Below are positions 8,894 to 18,828 of a DNA stretch of 55,042 nucleotides, piece by piece (position 1 is the first letter of the stretch; every line of letters starts with the position of its first letter). The stretch is from contig JAKSVU010000010.1 of NCBI GenBank assembly GCA_024413465.1, forward strand, positions 1 to 55,042, read 5' to 3'. The notes beneath the pieces were generated by a model. It did not search any database and had not been told where the DNA came from. It saw nothing but the letters and a program-made list of their open reading frames with translations. Source of the stretch: Alphaproteobacteria bacterium. GTDB lineage: Bacteria > Pseudomonadota > Alphaproteobacteria > CAAGCB01 > CAG-977. A program made the translations under genes and the position numbers.

Positions 8894-9844
8894 ATGATTC
8901 GTCTTGTTCAAACATCCTTATTTTTTGCCTTGATTTTGTTTTCTAACACAATCAAAGCTGCTATAGCGGAATTGCCAATTTCGCTTAATGAACAAGTCGT
9001 CGTTAATTCTGATAAAGTTACACTCGGAGATTTATTTCAAGGCATTCCTGCAGAAAAAGAAAACATCGTAGCGACTTACGCTCCTGCTATTGGAAAGGAA
9101 GTAACTCTTTCAGCAGACTGGTTGGAAAAATTAGCTAAAAACAATGGATTATCATGGGTTCCAGCAGGCTCAAACGTTAAATGTATCATCACGACTTCTG
9201 CCCATGAAATCAATGAATCGGAAATAGCTGACCAATTAAAAACAGCTCTAGTTGAAAAAGGTTTACCTGAACAAGCTGAAGTAATTTTAATGAATAATAA
9301 TCTTCCTGTTTTAGTTCGAACAGATGACGTTTACACCATTCGTTTTTCAAATGCCGTTGTTAACCCAAAGGGCAAAAATTTCCGAGTAAAAATGATCGTT
9401 GAAACTGAAAATGCCACAAAAACGGCATCTTTAACCGGAAAATTCAATACGTTCATCAACGTTTTGTCGGCAAAAAATGACCTGTCAGTTGGATCTGTTT
9501 TGTCAGAACAAGATTTAAAAATGAAAAAAATAAACCAAACTCAATTTCGCAAATCTTTTATTACCGATTTCGATAAATTAGTTGGCAAAGAAATCAAACG
9601 CCCTGTTCAAGCTGGCCAAATCCTAGATGAAACTGACGTCAAAACTCACGTTGTGATGGCTAAAGGAAAACTGATTACCTTGATTTATAAAAAAGGAAAC
9701 GTTTCCCTTTCGGCACAAGGTAAAACACTTGAAGCTGGTGGCATTAACGAAACCATTCGTGTAACAAACACACAAAGCAAATCAACAGTGCAAGCAACAA
9801 TTATCAGCGATGATACTGCTGTTGTTGTAGCGACACACAAGTAG
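8894..9844 (+). CDS. flgA: Flagellar P-ring assembly chaperone FlgA
   Basis: A 316-residue periplasmic protein with a signal peptide (about residues 1-23, cleavage near IKA-AIA). A wing/linker region follows, then a C-terminal SAF domain (about 190-312) with the sequence VGSVLSEQDLKMKKI and the KGxLITLIYKKGNVSLSAQG-type end typical of FlgA. FlgA assists FlgI polymerisation into the P-ring. It is at the long end for the family. The flgF-G-A-H order is that of several alphaproteobacteria, but flgI, its client, does not follow here. Confidence 0.92.
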   Translation: MIRLVQTSLFFALILFSNTIKAAIAELPISLNEQVVVNSDKVTLGDLFQGIPAEKENIVATYAPAIGKEVTLSADWLEKLAKNNGLSWVPAGSNVKCIITTSAHEINESEIADQLKTALVEKGLPEQAEVILMNNNLPVLVRTDDVYTIRFSNAVVNPKGKNFRVKMIVETENATKTASLTGKFNTFINVLSAKNDLSVGSVLSEQDLKMKKINQTQFRKSFITDFDKLVGKEIKRPVQAGQILDETDVKTHVVMAKGKLITLIYKKGNVSLSAQGKTLEAGGINETIRVTNTQSKSTVQATIISDDTAVVVATHK

Positions 9845-9856
9845 GAGGACTCCATT

Positions 9857-10609
9857 ATGAACAAATCAATTTTGAAATCCTTATTCATTTTAACAACCAT
9901 TTACTCTTTATCTGGATGTGCTTATTTTGGCCGTCTGAAAGAAATTGGCAAAGAACCTGAATTTTCAAAAATCGAAAATCCAACGAAGAAAAAGGATTAT
10001 AAACCTATTGATATGCCTATGCCTGAACCACAAATTGCATATTCAAACTCCAATTCATTGTGGCGTCCAGGTTCTCGTGGATTTTTCAAAGATCAACGCG
10101 CTAGCCAAGTTGGCGATTTACTCACAGTTAATATCGAAATTTCTGATAAAGCTTTATTGGAAAACAAAACCGAACGCAAGCGTGATGGGGACAGTGATTC
10201 TGTCAGCGTAAAAACACTTGCTGGTTTTGAAAAATATGCCGGTCGTGTCTTACCTAGTGGTGCAAACCTTGGAAACTTGTTTGATCTTTCTTCCACAAGT
10301 GAATCAACCGGTGATGGTTCTATCGACAGAAATGAAAAAATTAACGTAAAAATGGCAGCTGTCGTAACTCAAATTTTACCAAATGGTAATCTTGTCATTC
10401 AAGGGAAACAAGAAGTCCGCGTCAACTATGAATTACGGCAATTAAACATGACCGGTATCATTCGTCGTGAAGACATTTCCACGTCAAACACAATTAAATC
10501 AGAAAAAATTGCTGAATTGCGTGTAGCTTACGGTGGTAAAGGAAACATCAGTGAATTACAACAAACGCGTATTGGGCGTCAATTAGTTGAAACACTCTCT
10601 CCATTCTAA
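9857..10609 (+). CDS. flgH: Flagellar L-ring lipoprotein FlgH
   Basis: A 250-residue lipoprotein. The N-terminal signal ends in the lipobox LSGC (lipidated Cys about residue 21). The FlgH core includes SLWRPGSRGFFKDQRASQVGD, the VTQILPNGNLVIQGKQEVRVN block and the closing VAYGGKGNISELQQ segment with a Gln/Arg-rich end. FlgH builds the outer-membrane L-ring. The start has AGGAGG about ten bases upstream. It is the last gene of the sigma-54-driven operon and is followed 14 bases later by a strong terminator. Confidence 0.96.
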   Translation: MNKSILKSLFILTTIYSLSGCAYFGRLKEIGKEPEFSKIENPTKKKDYKPIDMPMPEPQIAYSNSNSLWRPGSRGFFKDQRASQVGDLLTVNIEISDKALLENKTERKRDGDSDSVSVKTLAGFEKYAGRVLPSGANLGNLFDLSSTSESTGDGSIDRNEKINVKMAAVVTQILPNGNLVIQGKQEVRVNYELRQLNMTGIIRREDISTSNTIKSEKIAELRVAYGGKGNISELQQTRIGRQLVETLSPF

Positions 10610-10623
10610 TGAAGAAAACTGAC

Positions 10624-10656
10624 AAAAATCCCCGAGATATAATCCCGGGGATTTTT
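10624..10656 (+). terminator. Intrinsic terminator of the flgFGAH operon
   Basis: An 11-bp perfect stem, AAAAATCCCCG (10624-10634) pairing with CGGGGATTTTT (10646-10656), with an 11-base loop. The T-tract is built into the descending arm. It begins 15 bases after the flgH stop. Confidence 0.88.
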
Positions 10657-10726
10657 ATTACAAAAAGATCCTTTAATTTATTTTTCAGCCAATTCTAACC
10701 ATTACAAAATGTAAAGGTGTTATTTA

Positions 10727-10807
10727 CCTCGCCCTGTAGGGAGAGGACATCTTTTGTTAGTGAGCTTCTTTATTTATGAAGCGAACTTTACAAAAGATTG
10801 GTGAGGG
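10727..10807 (+). repeat. Palindromic interspersed repeat, copy 1
   Basis: An ~80-bp element running from CCTCGCCC to GGTGAGGG, whose ends are imperfect inverted repeats of each other. Inside, ATCTTTTGT pairs with ACAAAAGAT, and GCTTC pairs with GAAGC around a TTTATTTAT centre. The same element recurs at 41994 (fragment), 42773 (opposite orientation) and 54970. The inner arms differ from copies 3 and 4 but still pair. It resembles a REP- or MITE-type element. It lies in the 280-base gap between flgH and the esterase gene, which otherwise holds only the two terminators. Confidence 0.85.
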
Positions 10808-10838
10808 GGCTTAAAACCTTTTCTCGTGGGTAAAAAAA

Positions 10839-10864
10839 AGGACAATTCATTGTTGAACTGTCCT
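10839..10864 (-). terminator. Intrinsic terminator of the pheT/esterase operon
   Basis: On the minus strand AGGACAGTTCA and TGAATTGTCCT pair (10 of 11 positions) around a four-base loop, followed immediately by a run of T. It is 25 bases past the stop of the esterase-like gene. A/T flanks on the other side make it potentially bidirectional. Confidence 0.85.
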
Positions 10865-10889
10865 CTTTCTATTTGTTTATTTCACCTTT

Positions 10890-11630
10890 TTATGAAACTA
10901 ATTTTTTCGTAATGCGTAAGATCTCATCTAAAGCTTCACGTTCAAAATACGTATGGTCTTTTCCCCAAACGATTTTCATTATTGTCTTCTGTCCTAAATT
11001 TAATAACGTCCTGTCTGAAAACAACATCGCATCAAATGGAACACAATGATCTTCCGAACCATGAATAAAAATAATTTCGGGTTTTGATTGAGCAGGATGT
11101 TCTTCTACTTTTTGAACATTCAACAAACATCCACAAACGATAACAGCTCCACCAATTGGCGTTAAAGAACCATCTTCATTTTTATCAGCTAATAAATCAG
11201 ATTCTGCAACCAATTGAGCCAACAACATTGCTCCTTGGGAAACCCCCATAACGTAAGTGTGGGAAGCACTCAAATGGAATTGTTTCTGTTTTTCTTTGAC
11301 GTAATCAGCCGTTGTTTGTGCATACGGATGATACATATCATACATTTCAAAAAACTTTGAACGCTCTTCATCACTCAATTGCGATGGATGAACTGTAAAC
11401 CAATTATCATTAAAATTTGCTGGAACAGGAAACCATCCACGAGTATCTTCATTTCCATCAAGAGCAACAAAACCATTGGCTATACAAACAACAGCATCAG
11501 GTAAAACGTTATGTAATGCTTCGCCAAACCAAGCATTTGTTGCCGCAGTCCCCCCCATTCCATGGAAATAGACTATCAATTGTTTTGGCTTTTTCCCAGA
11601 AAGTGGAGGGATAATGACTTCATTCATCAT
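10890..11630 (-). CDS. Alpha/beta-hydrolase, phospholipase/carboxylesterase-like
   Basis: 246 residues with an alpha/beta-hydrolase layout. There is an oxyanion-hole HGMGG (about 23-27), the nucleophile elbow GVSQG with S131, an acid D194 in HGSEDHCVPF and a catalytic H226 in GKDHTYF. The spacing and the GSEDxxVPF segment fit the phospholipase/carboxylesterase (YpfH/EstB-like) family. There is no signal peptide, so it is cytoplasmic. The ATG overlaps the pheT stop (ATGA), making translational coupling to pheT likely. The physiological ester is unknown. The linkage to phenylalanyl-tRNA synthetase is probably just operon hitch-hiking. Confidence 0.85.
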   Translation of the reverse strand: MMNEVIIPPLSGKKPKQLIVYFHGMGGTAATNAWFGEALHNVLPDAVVCIANGFVALDGNEDTRGWFPVPANFNDNWFTVHPSQLSDEERSKFFEMYDMYHPYAQTTADYVKEKQKQFHLSASHTYVMGVSQGAMLLAQLVAESDLLADKNEDGSLTPIGGAVIVCGCLLNVQKVEEHPAQSKPEIIFIHGSEDHCVPFDAMLFSDRTLLNLGQKTIMKIVWGKDHTYFEREALDEILRITKKLVS

Positions 11631-14023
11631 GCGCGCAAACTAGCTCCTGTTGCAGCTTGAACTGCTCCGATAATACGACGACTGATACTTTCGATTTCAT
11701 CATCAGTCATTGTCTTTTCCATTGGTTGTAAGGTGACCTGTAAAGCGATTGATTTTTTATCTTCGCCTAATTTTTCACCGACGTACACGTCAAACACAGA
11801 AACGTCTGTAATTAATTGTTTATCTACGTTTTTAATTGCCCCAATGAATTTTTCAACGTCAACATTAATAGGAGAAATGAAAGCAAAGTCACGCATAATT
11901 GGTGTAAATGCTGACATTTTTAAAACCTTCATTCCTTTACCTGCTTTTTTCTTTGGCATTGGCAAACGATCCAAGAAAACCTCACATACGCAAACGTTTG
12001 TTTTGACGTCCATCGCTTTTAACACTTTCGGATGTAATTCACCGAAATAAGCTAAAACTGTTTTACCAATTTTGATTGCTCCAGAACGACCAGGATGATA
12101 CCAAGATGGAGCTTCGCGTGCGATCTGAACAGAAGAAGGACCTTCTGCAGCATCAATCACAGCTAAAGCATCAGCTTTAGCATCAAAAACGTCATAAGCA
12201 CGAACTGATTCCGCCCAATGTCTGTCTGTTTCATTACCAAAACGCATCAAGCAAGCAACCGTTTCTTGTTCTTTTGGATGGAATCCAAAAAACTGAGGGC
12301 CGACTTCAAAAATAGAACCGTTCATCATTCCTTTAGTAATATTTGAACGAGCTGCATTCACCAAATTTGGAACGACGCTCGGACGCATTTCATTCAAATC
12401 TGCACTAATTGGATTTGCAATCAATACAGGTTCTGCCGTTCTAAAGAGTTCAGCATCTTTTGAAGACATAAATGACCAAGTAATTGTCTGATATGCTCCC
12501 CTATTTGCCATAGCACGACGAACAGCAGCTTCACGACGTTGTTTGGGTTGTAAAATTCCATGAACACCATTTGGACGAGACATTGGAATTTCTGGCAATT
12601 TATCATATCCGTACAAACGCAAGATTTCTTCGACCAAATCATGAGTTCCCGTAATATCTGAACGCCATGTTGGACGAGTTACTTTCAATGTTTCACCTTG
12701 ATCAACGACTTCACACCCAATCTTTTTCAACAAATCAGCACAAGTTGCTTTATCGACGTCAACACCACACAATTTTAAAACACGCTTCGGATCAAAATTA
12801 ATTGCAGGTGCGTTTTCTGGTTCTGCTCCTGTAACAATAATTTCAGAAACTTCACCACCACACAAATCAACAATCATTTTGGCAGCCATATTTGATCCAT
12901 ACATTTCAATTGTAGCATGAGGATCAATTCCACGTTCAAAACGTTGACGAGAATCAGAAGTTAAAAATAATTTTTGACCTGTTTTGGCAATGGCTTCACT
13001 TGTAAAGTAAGCCGATTCAAGTAAAACACGTGTTGTGTCATCACTGCAACCAGAAACTTCTCCCCCCATAATTCCCGCAATAGATTCAGCACCATTATCA
13101 TCTGCGATAACAACCATACCGTCAGATAACGTATATTCCTTACCATCTAAAGCAAGTAATTTTTCACCTTCTTTTGCAGAACGAACCGTAATTGTTCCTT
13201 TAACTTTATCTGCGTCAAAAACGTGCAAAGGACGACCAAACGTAATGTTAAAATAGTTTGTTACATCAACCAAAGCAGAAATTGGACGCAATCCAATCGC
13301 TGTCAATCTATCTTGCATCCATTTTGGTGCTGGACAATTTTTTACGTTTTTAATTTCACGCAAGGTAAAATATGGAGCACCAATTTCTAATGCTTCATTT
13401 TTCAAAACGATAGCAGACTTAAAAGTTGTATTTACCAAGGGTTTTGAAGCATCATATAAAGGTTTCAAAGTTCCTACACCTGCAGCTGCCAAATCACGAG
13501 CGATTCCGTAAACACTCATACAGTCACCACGATTTGGTGTAATTGAAACATCAAATACAGGATCTGATGGATAAATCGTTGTGATTGAAGCACCTACAAC
13601 AGCATCTGCCGGACATTCAATGATCCCCGTATGATCTGGGCCAACACCTAATTCGTCTTCTGCACACATCATCCCATTGGATTCAACACCACGAATTTTT
13701 CCTTTTTCTAATTTCTGACCAAAAGAAGGAATATAATCTCCTACTCTTGCTAAAATTCCTTTCATTCCAACACGAGCATTTGGAGCACCACAAACGATTT
13801 GTAAAACTTCTTTACCCGTATTGACTTTCAAAATGTGTAAATGATCACTGTTTGGATGAGCTACACATTCATCAACACTAACGACTTTTAAATTTGAAAT
13901 CGCAGCCAATGGATCAATAATTTCTTCAATTTCCAAACCAATTGCTGTCAATCGTTCAGATAATTCTTCGACTGTTGCATTCGTATCCAAATAATCTTTT
14001 AACCAAGATAACGTAAATTTCAT
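11627..14023 (-). CDS. pheT: Phenylalanine--tRNA ligase beta subunit
   Basis: 798 residues, full length. Domains in order are an N-terminal B1, an OB-fold tRNA-binding module (about 39-150, containing [12 protein letters not shown]), the B3/B4 editing domain (about 210-380), the B5 DNA-binding-like domain (about 400-470), a catalytic-like core and a C-terminal ferredoxin-fold anticodon-binding domain (about 705-798). The beta chain holds most of the tRNA contacts and hydrolyses Tyr-tRNA-Phe. Its start overlaps the pheS stop by four bases, the classic pheST coupling. Confidence 0.97.
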   Translation of the reverse strand: MKFTLSWLKDYLDTNATVEELSERLTAIGLEIEEIIDPLAAISNLKVVSVDECVAHPNSDHLHILKVNTGKEVLQIVCGAPNARVGMKGILARVGDYIPSFGQKLEKGKIRGVESNGMMCAEDELGVGPDHTGIIECPADAVVGASITTIYPSDPVFDVSITPNRGDCMSVYGIARDLAAAGVGTLKPLYDASKPLVNTTFKSAIVLKNEALEIGAPYFTLREIKNVKNCPAPKWMQDRLTAIGLRPISALVDVTNYFNITFGRPLHVFDADKVKGTITVRSAKEGEKLLALDGKEYTLSDGMVVIADDNGAESIAGIMGGEVSGCSDDTTRVLLESAYFTSEAIAKTGQKLFLTSDSRQRFERGIDPHATIEMYGSNMAAKMIVDLCGGEVSEIIVTGAEPENAPAINFDPKRVLKLCGVDVDKATCADLLKKIGCEVVDQGETLKVTRPTWRSDITGTHDLVEEILRLYGYDKLPEIPMSRPNGVHGILQPKQRREAAVRRAMANRGAYQTITWSFMSSKDAELFRTAEPVLIANPISADLNEMRPSVVPNLVNAARSNITKGMMNGSIFEVGPQFFGFHPKEQETVACLMRFGNETDRHWAESVRAYDVFDAKADALAVIDAAEGPSSVQIAREAPSWYHPGRSGAIKIGKTVLAYFGELHPKVLKAMDVKTNVCVCEVFLDRLPMPKKKAGKGMKVLKMSAFTPIMRDFAFISPINVDVEKFIGAIKNVDKQLITDVSVFDVYVGEKLGEDKKSIALQVTLQPMEKTMTDDEIESISRRIIGAVQAATGASLRA

Positions 14024-15114
14024 CTTTTATTTCCTCCGGTCATGCTCAATCCAGCTCCAACAGATGGAATATCCAATGGAACGAACCCATAATGTTTCAT
14101 CCAACGCAAATCAGATTCAAAGAAAGTGCGCAAATCAGGTATAGCATATTTCAACATTGCTAAACGATCCAAACCAATTCCAAAAGCAAAACCTTGATAA
14201 ACTTCTGGATCGATATTGCAAGCTTTCAAAACGTTTGGATGAACCATACCACATCCCAAAATTTCTAACCAATCGTTTCCTTCACCGATTTTCAATTCAC
14301 CATTTTGGCGACTGCAACCGATATCCATTTCAGCAGATGGTTCTGTGAATGGGAAAAATGATGGACGGAATCGAACAGGAACTTTATCCAATTCAAAAAA
14401 AGTTTTAACAAATTCAATTAAACATCCCTTTAAATGGGCCATATTCGTCACCGTATCAACAACCAAACCTTCGACTTGGTGGAACATTGGGGCATGGGTT
14501 GCGTCATAATCGCAACGATAAGTTCTGCCTGGAACAATAATACGAATTGGAGGTTTCTTTTCTTCCATTGTTCTGATTTGAACAGCAGACGTTTGTGTTC
14601 TGACAATAAAACGTTCCCCATTTTCTTCTGCCTGCAAATAAAAAGTATCTTGCATTTGTCTTGCAGGATGATTTTTAGGAGTATTTAAAGCTGTAAAGTT
14701 ATGGAAATCATCTTCGATATCTGGACCTTCTGCCAATTCGAATCCCATTTGTCCAAAAATAGCAATTACTTCATCATAAGTTTGATATAATGGGTGAATA
14801 CGACCTTGAGTTTCCGGGCGAACAGGTAATGTGATATCAACAGCTTCCTTTGCTAAACGAGCGTTGATTTCAGCATCTTCCAAAGATTGTTTTTTAGATT
14901 CGATTGCATTTGCAACAGCTTCTTTTAATAAATTGAATTGTTGTCCTGCAACCTTACGTTCTTCTGGTTGCATAGAACCCAAAGTTTTCATTTTTTCAGT
15001 AATGATACCTTTTTTACCCAACACAGATACGCGTACAGCATCTAATTCTGCCAGATTGGAGGCATTTTCGACTTGTTTTAACAAATCTTGTTGCAATGTT
15101 TCCATTTCAGTCAT
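14020..15114 (-). CDS. pheS: Phenylalanine--tRNA ligase alpha subunit
   Basis: 364 residues with an N-terminal coiled-coil tRNA-binding arm (1-90) and a class II catalytic core. Motif 2 is near [20 protein letters not shown] and motif 3 near [21 protein letters not shown]. It forms the alpha2-beta2 enzyme that charges tRNA-Phe. The ATG at 15114 is preceded by a weak GGAT site; an in-frame ATG three codons later is an alternative. It lies 67 bases after rplT, with a GC-rich hairpin between them. The usual PheS length is about 330-360, so this copy has a slight C-terminal extension. Confidence 0.97.
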   Translation of the reverse strand: MTEMETLQQDLLKQVENASNLAELDAVRVSVLGKKGIITEKMKTLGSMQPEERKVAGQQFNLLKEAVANAIESKKQSLEDAEINARLAKEAVDITLPVRPETQGRIHPLYQTYDEVIAIFGQMGFELAEGPDIEDDFHNFTALNTPKNHPARQMQDTFYLQAEENGERFIVRTQTSAVQIRTMEEKKPPIRIIVPGRTYRCDYDATHAPMFHQVEGLVVDTVTNMAHLKGCLIEFVKTFFELDKVPVRFRPSFFPFTEPSAEMDIGCSRQNGELKIGEGNDWLEILGCGMVHPNVLKACNIDPEVYQGFAFGIGLDRLAMLKYAIPDLRTFFESDLRWMKHYGFVPLDIPSVGAGLSMTGGNKR

Positions 15115-15137
15115 TTACGTTATCCTATAATCATACT

Positions 15138-15160
15138 AAAGGGGCGCTTTGCGCCCCTTT
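15138..15160 (-). terminator. GC-rich hairpin between rplT and pheS (attenuator or processing site)
   Basis: A ten-base perfect stem, AAAGGGGCGC with GCGCCCCTTT, around a three-base loop. It is the most GC-rich hairpin in the housekeeping block. No proper T-run follows on the minus strand (it reads AGTATG), so complete termination is doubtful. A partial terminator or a stabilising 3' end for the ribosomal-protein mRNA is more likely. Confidence 0.6.
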
Positions 15161-15181
15161 AAGAAATTGTTATTTAAGCAA

Positions 15182-15541
15182 TTAAGCTTTTAAAGCGGCT
15201 TTTACTGAATCAACAACTTTAGCAAAAGATGCTGGTTCATTCATAGCCAAATTAGCTAAAACCTTGCGATCCATTTCAATGCCAGCTACTGTTAAGCCGT
15301 TCATGAATTTAGAATAGGTCAATCCGTATTCGCGAACACCAGCGTTAATACGTTGGATCCACAATGCGCGGAAGTTGGATTTTTTCTTACGACGATCGCG
15401 GTAAGAATATTGTAATCCTTTTTCAACTTTTTCTTTAGCAACACGGAATAAAGCGTGATTGCTTTCACGGTAACCTTTTGCAAGTTTCAAAATTTTTTTG
15501 TGTTTGACTAATGAAGTCATCCCACGTTTTACACGAGCCAT
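15182..15541 (-). CDS. rplT: 50S ribosomal protein L20
   Basis: 119 residues, the standard L20 size. The N-terminal extension MARVKRGM is that of bacterial L20, and the conserved [21 protein letters not shown] block binds 23S rRNA. L20 is needed early in 50S assembly and in many bacteria represses its own operon. It follows rpmI after 15 bases. Confidence 0.98.
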   Translation of the reverse strand: MARVKRGMTSLVKHKKILKLAKGYRESNHALFRVAKEKVEKGLQYSYRDRRKKKSNFRALWIQRINAGVREYGLTYSKFMNGLTVAGIEMDRKVLANLAMNEPASFAKVVDSVKAALKA

Positions 15542-15556
15542 TTTCTTATCTCCTTA

Positions 15557-15754
15557 TTAGTTATACGGCATGAAACGATCAACGATCTTAAAATCGCATT
15601 CGCGCAACAACGTTGTTCCGCGTGCATGACGCTTCATTTTCGTTCCTTTAGAGATTAAACGGTGACGCTTGCATGCAAAACCATGCTTCAAGCCACCAGC
15701 ACCTGTGCGAGCAAAACGTTTTTTGACTGCACTTTTTGTCTTTAATTTGGGCAT
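15557..15754 (-). CDS. rpmI: 50S ribosomal protein L35
   Basis: 65 residues from the ATG at 15754 (MPKLKTKSAVKKRF), preceded by AAGGAG at the right distance; an upstream in-frame TTG is unlikely. It has the typical Lys/Arg-rich sequence with KRHRLISKGTKMKRHARGTT. The usual upstream partner infC is absent: lolA lies upstream instead, and a promoter is visible in the spacer, so rpmI-rplT-pheST form an independent unit here. Confidence 0.97.
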   Translation of the reverse strand: MPKLKTKSAVKKRFARTGAGGLKHGFACKRHRLISKGTKMKRHARGTTLLRECDFKIVDRFMPYN

Positions 15755-15842
15755 TTCCGTCTCCTTCAAAATAAAATTAGCGGTTCAACTTTTTGCAGGC
15801 TGCCCTAAACACATAGCCCACAACAAGCGATTAAACAAAGGT

Positions 15843-15871
15843 TTTATATCCTTTTTATTTTTTCATTGCAA
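15843..15871 (-). promoter_or_regulatory. Sigma-70-like promoter of rpmI-rplT-pheST
   Basis: On the minus strand TTGCAA (15866-15871) and TATAAA (15843-15848) are separated by exactly 17 bases. This predicts a start near 15836 and an ~80-base leader before rpmI. The leader can fold (GGGCT with AGCC) and could hold an L20 autoregulatory site, which is speculative. Confidence 0.7.
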
Positions 15872-15896
15872 GAAAAAAAATGAAAGTTTTACAGGT

Positions 15897-16481
15897 TTAA
15901 TCTTTTTTCTTAAGTTTAAAGAGTGTCTCGTCAACTTCTACATTGAATTCCGGATTTGACAATGTAACCGTAATAATTGCCCCTTGTGGATCAACAACAC
16001 GCCATTGTTTTAATTCATATGGCATTTTACTAAAATAAAGGGTTATTTTTCCCATTTGTTCCTTTTTAGAAACAGTAACTGCAATTAAATTATTATATTC
16101 GTCAATTCCTTCAATATTCAAATTATCTTTTTCAAATGAAAAGTTCTCTTTTAAGATAATAGAAATTGGATTATCTTCTAAATCAAAATGGGTCAACTGG
16201 TTCAAATGTCTATCATAGTAAATTAGATAATATCCATCAGCAACAAATTCAAATGTGACTGGCTCATCGTAAATCAATCGCATTTTATTTGGTTTTTGAA
16301 CGGTAAAATTTCCCTCCAATATCTTTCCATTTGGATTAAGTTGAACAAAACGACTTTTAATTGTCTTGATTTGGTTCACGTATTTTTCAATTTGCGCTAT
16401 CGTTTCAGCATTTTTATTTTCTTCTGCATAAGAAAAAACTGGGAAAATCATCAAGAACAAAGTTAATAGAATTCGTTTCAT
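15897..16481 (-). CDS. lolA: Outer-membrane lipoprotein carrier protein LolA
   Basis: 194 residues. Signal peptide about 1-19 (cleavage near SYA-EEN). The mature part has the LolA/LppX half-barrel pattern: IKTIKSRFVQLNPNG, then LEGNFTVQKPNKMRLIYDEP, and IITVTLSNPEFNVEVDETLF at the end. It ferries lipoproteins from LolCDE to the outer membrane. The gene starts one base before the ftsK stop region, directly downstream of ftsK, the common alphaproteobacterial order. Clients in this window include FlgH, TssJ and the two lipoproteins near 37-38 kb. Confidence 0.9.
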   Translation of the reverse strand: MKRILLTLFLMIFPVFSYAEENKNAETIAQIEKYVNQIKTIKSRFVQLNPNGKILEGNFTVQKPNKMRLIYDEPVTFEFVADGYYLIYYDRHLNQLTHFDLEDNPISIILKENFSFEKDNLNIEGIDEYNNLIAVTVSKKEQMGKITLYFSKMPYELKQWRVVDPQGAIITVTLSNPEFNVEVDETLFKLKKKD

Positions 16482-16482
16482 T

Positions 16483-18816
16483 TTAATCTCTTTTTGGTAC
16501 TAAGATATCTCTTTTTCTGCTTGGACCTTTTTCCTCTGACAGAATGCCATGTCTTTCCATAGCTTCAATCAAATTAGCAGCTCGGTTATATCCAATAGAT
16601 AATCTACGTTGAATATAACTAGTCGAAGATTTTCGTTCTGTCAAAACAATTTCAACAGCCTTATCATATAATTCATCATGACTTTCTGAATCGTCATCAC
16701 TAAATTCGTTTGTTTCTTCTTTATCTGCAATTCTATCACACAAGTATTGATCAAATTCTGGCATTCCTTGTTTACGCCAATGATCAGCAACAGCCAAAAC
16801 TTCATCATCACTTGCAAAAGGACATTGAACACGAACCAAGCCCCTTTCCCCTGATAAATAAAGCATATCCCCCTTGCCTAACAATTGTTCTGCGCCACTC
16901 ATTCCTAAAATTGTACGACTATCCGTTCCATTCATCAAACGACAACTAATACGTTCTGGAATATTTGCTTTAATCACACCTGTAATCACGTCAACAGAAG
17001 GTCTTTGTGTTGCTAAAATTAAATGAATTCCTGCAGCACGAGCTTTTTGAGCAATGCGTTGAATTAATGGTTCAACTTCTTTTCTAGCTTGTTGCATTAA
17101 ATCTGCAAATTCATCAACAACAATAACAATGTATGGCATTACGCTTAAGTTAAGTGGTGTTGTTTCAAAAATAGGACGACCATCTTCATCAAAACCGGCT
17201 TGTTTTGTCTCTTCCATTGGTTCGCCGTTAGCAATCATTTCACGAACACGTGCATTAAAGCCATCTATATTACGAACACCAATTTTTGACATAAGCGTAA
17301 TACGATCTTCCATTTGACGCACTGCCCAATTCAACACTTGAGACACTTTTTTCATATCTGTCACAACTGGTGCAATCAAATGAGGAATATTTTCGTATGA
17401 AGAAAATTCTACCTTTTTAGGATCTATTAAAATGAACCGAACTTGTTCTGGTGTTAAACGATACAACATAGATAAAATCATTGCATTAACCGCAACAGAT
17501 TTACCTGATCCTGTCGTTCCTGCAACCAACAAATGAGGCATTTTTGCTAAGTTTGCATAAACAAGCCCACCACCAATATCTTTTCCCAAAGATACTGTTA
17601 ACAGATTTTCATTTTCCTTAAATTGTTTTGCAGAAATCAATTCACGCAAACCAACGTCAGCCCGTTCATCATTCGGCAATTCAATCCCGATATAACTTTT
17701 TCCTGGGACCGGAGCAATACGAACGGAAACAGCTTCCATTTTTCTAGTAACTTCACTTGCCAAATTTGTTACACGACTTGTTTTTACACCAGGAGCAGTA
17801 CTGAATTCAAACAAAGTAATCACTGGACCAGGATGAGCCCCTGTAACTTCCCCATTCACTCCATATTCAGCCAAAACTTGTTCGAGTTGACGAGATTTCT
17901 TTTCTAAATATTCTTTAGAAACGCTAATTTTATTACTTGTGTTCTTTTTCAATAAATCTTCACTCGGCATGACGTAATGTTCTTTTTTCTTAGCCGTTGT
18001 CATTTTCTTTTCAACAGGAGGTAATTTTGCTTTAACCCGACGCTGAACCTCTTCTTGTTCAGATTTATCACCTAAATCTAGATTTCCCTGAATATCCACA
18101 TTTTCTTGTTCATCTTGTATTTCAGGCATAATACTTTCTGGAACGTAATTTTCTTCACTCTCAATATCTTCAGATTGAACATCTTTTTCAACAATGCCAT
18201 TTTTCTGTTTTTTACAGAAAATAAACTTAAATCCAGCTACCAACATACTCCAAATGAGTTTTCCAACCCAAACTTCAAATTTTCTCAGTTTCTTAAATGG
18301 AATTCCCAAAGTAGCTACACCAAAATATAAGGCCCCCAAAAAATAAATAAACTGCAACACCCAAAAAGGAATTACTTTTATTAAACCAGCCCGATAAACA
18401 GCCCCAGATGGACCTGCTATTGTTGGCCAAGTTACAATTTCTGGAAATAATTGACATATCCCCATCACAGAAATCATTGTTGGAATCAAGCAAGGCAACC
18501 GCCAAAATTCAATTTTTCTCCATCTTCGACGATAAACAATAATTCCCCAAGCAATAATGGCAGATGGAACAAGCAAACAAGAATACCCAAAAAATTGCCA
18601 CATAAAATCTGAAAAATATGCTCCAAACAATCCCATCCAATTTGTCGGAATTTCGCCTACAGCAACGTTAAGAGAGGGATCTTCGTCATTATACGTTAAC
18701 AAAGCTATTGCCAAGCATACTCCGATTAATATCACAATCAATCCAGCAACGTGCCAAGCAAGTCTGTGTAAATAAATTGACCAAGAGGTTGGTAGAAAAT
18801 GCTGTTTTTCTCCCAT
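16483..18816 (-). CDS. ftsK: DNA translocase FtsK
   Basis: 777 residues. There are four transmembrane helices in the first ~180 residues, a charged, fairly short linker (about 200-300) and a RecA-like motor with Walker A GTTGSGKS at 433-440 and Walker B VVDEFAD about 566-572. A winged-helix gamma domain (about 710-777) recognises KOPS polarity sequences. It pumps chromosome dimers to dif at the septum and activates XerCD. It sits 12 bases after the thioredoxin-TPR gene and two bases before lolA, forming an operon. Confidence 0.97.
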   Translation of the reverse strand: MGEKQHFLPTSWSIYLHRLAWHVAGLIVILIGVCLAIALLTYNDEDPSLNVAVGEIPTNWMGLFGAYFSDFMWQFFGYSCLLVPSAIIAWGIIVYRRRWRKIEFWRLPCLIPTMISVMGICQLFPEIVTWPTIAGPSGAVYRAGLIKVIPFWVLQFIYFLGALYFGVATLGIPFKKLRKFEVWVGKLIWSMLVAGFKFIFCKKQKNGIVEKDVQSEDIESEENYVPESIMPEIQDEQENVDIQGNLDLGDKSEQEEVQRRVKAKLPPVEKKMTTAKKKEHYVMPSEDLLKKNTSNKISVSKEYLEKKSRQLEQVLAEYGVNGEVTGAHPGPVITLFEFSTAPGVKTSRVTNLASEVTRKMEAVSVRIAPVPGKSYIGIELPNDERADVGLRELISAKQFKENENLLTVSLGKDIGGGLVYANLAKMPHLLVAGTTGSGKSVAVNAMILSMLYRLTPEQVRFILIDPKKVEFSSYENIPHLIAPVVTDMKKVSQVLNWAVRQMEDRITLMSKIGVRNIDGFNARVREMIANGEPMEETKQAGFDEDGRPIFETTPLNLSVMPYIVIVVDEFADLMQQARKEVEPLIQRIAQKARAAGIHLILATQRPSVDVITGVIKANIPERISCRLMNGTDSRTILGMSGAEQLLGKGDMLYLSGERGLVRVQCPFASDDEVLAVADHWRKQGMPEFDQYLCDRIADKEETNEFSDDDSESHDELYDKAVEIVLTERKSSTSYIQRRLSIGYNRAANLIEAMERHGILSEEKGPSRKRDILVPKRD

Positions 18817-18828
18817 CTTTTTTCCCTT

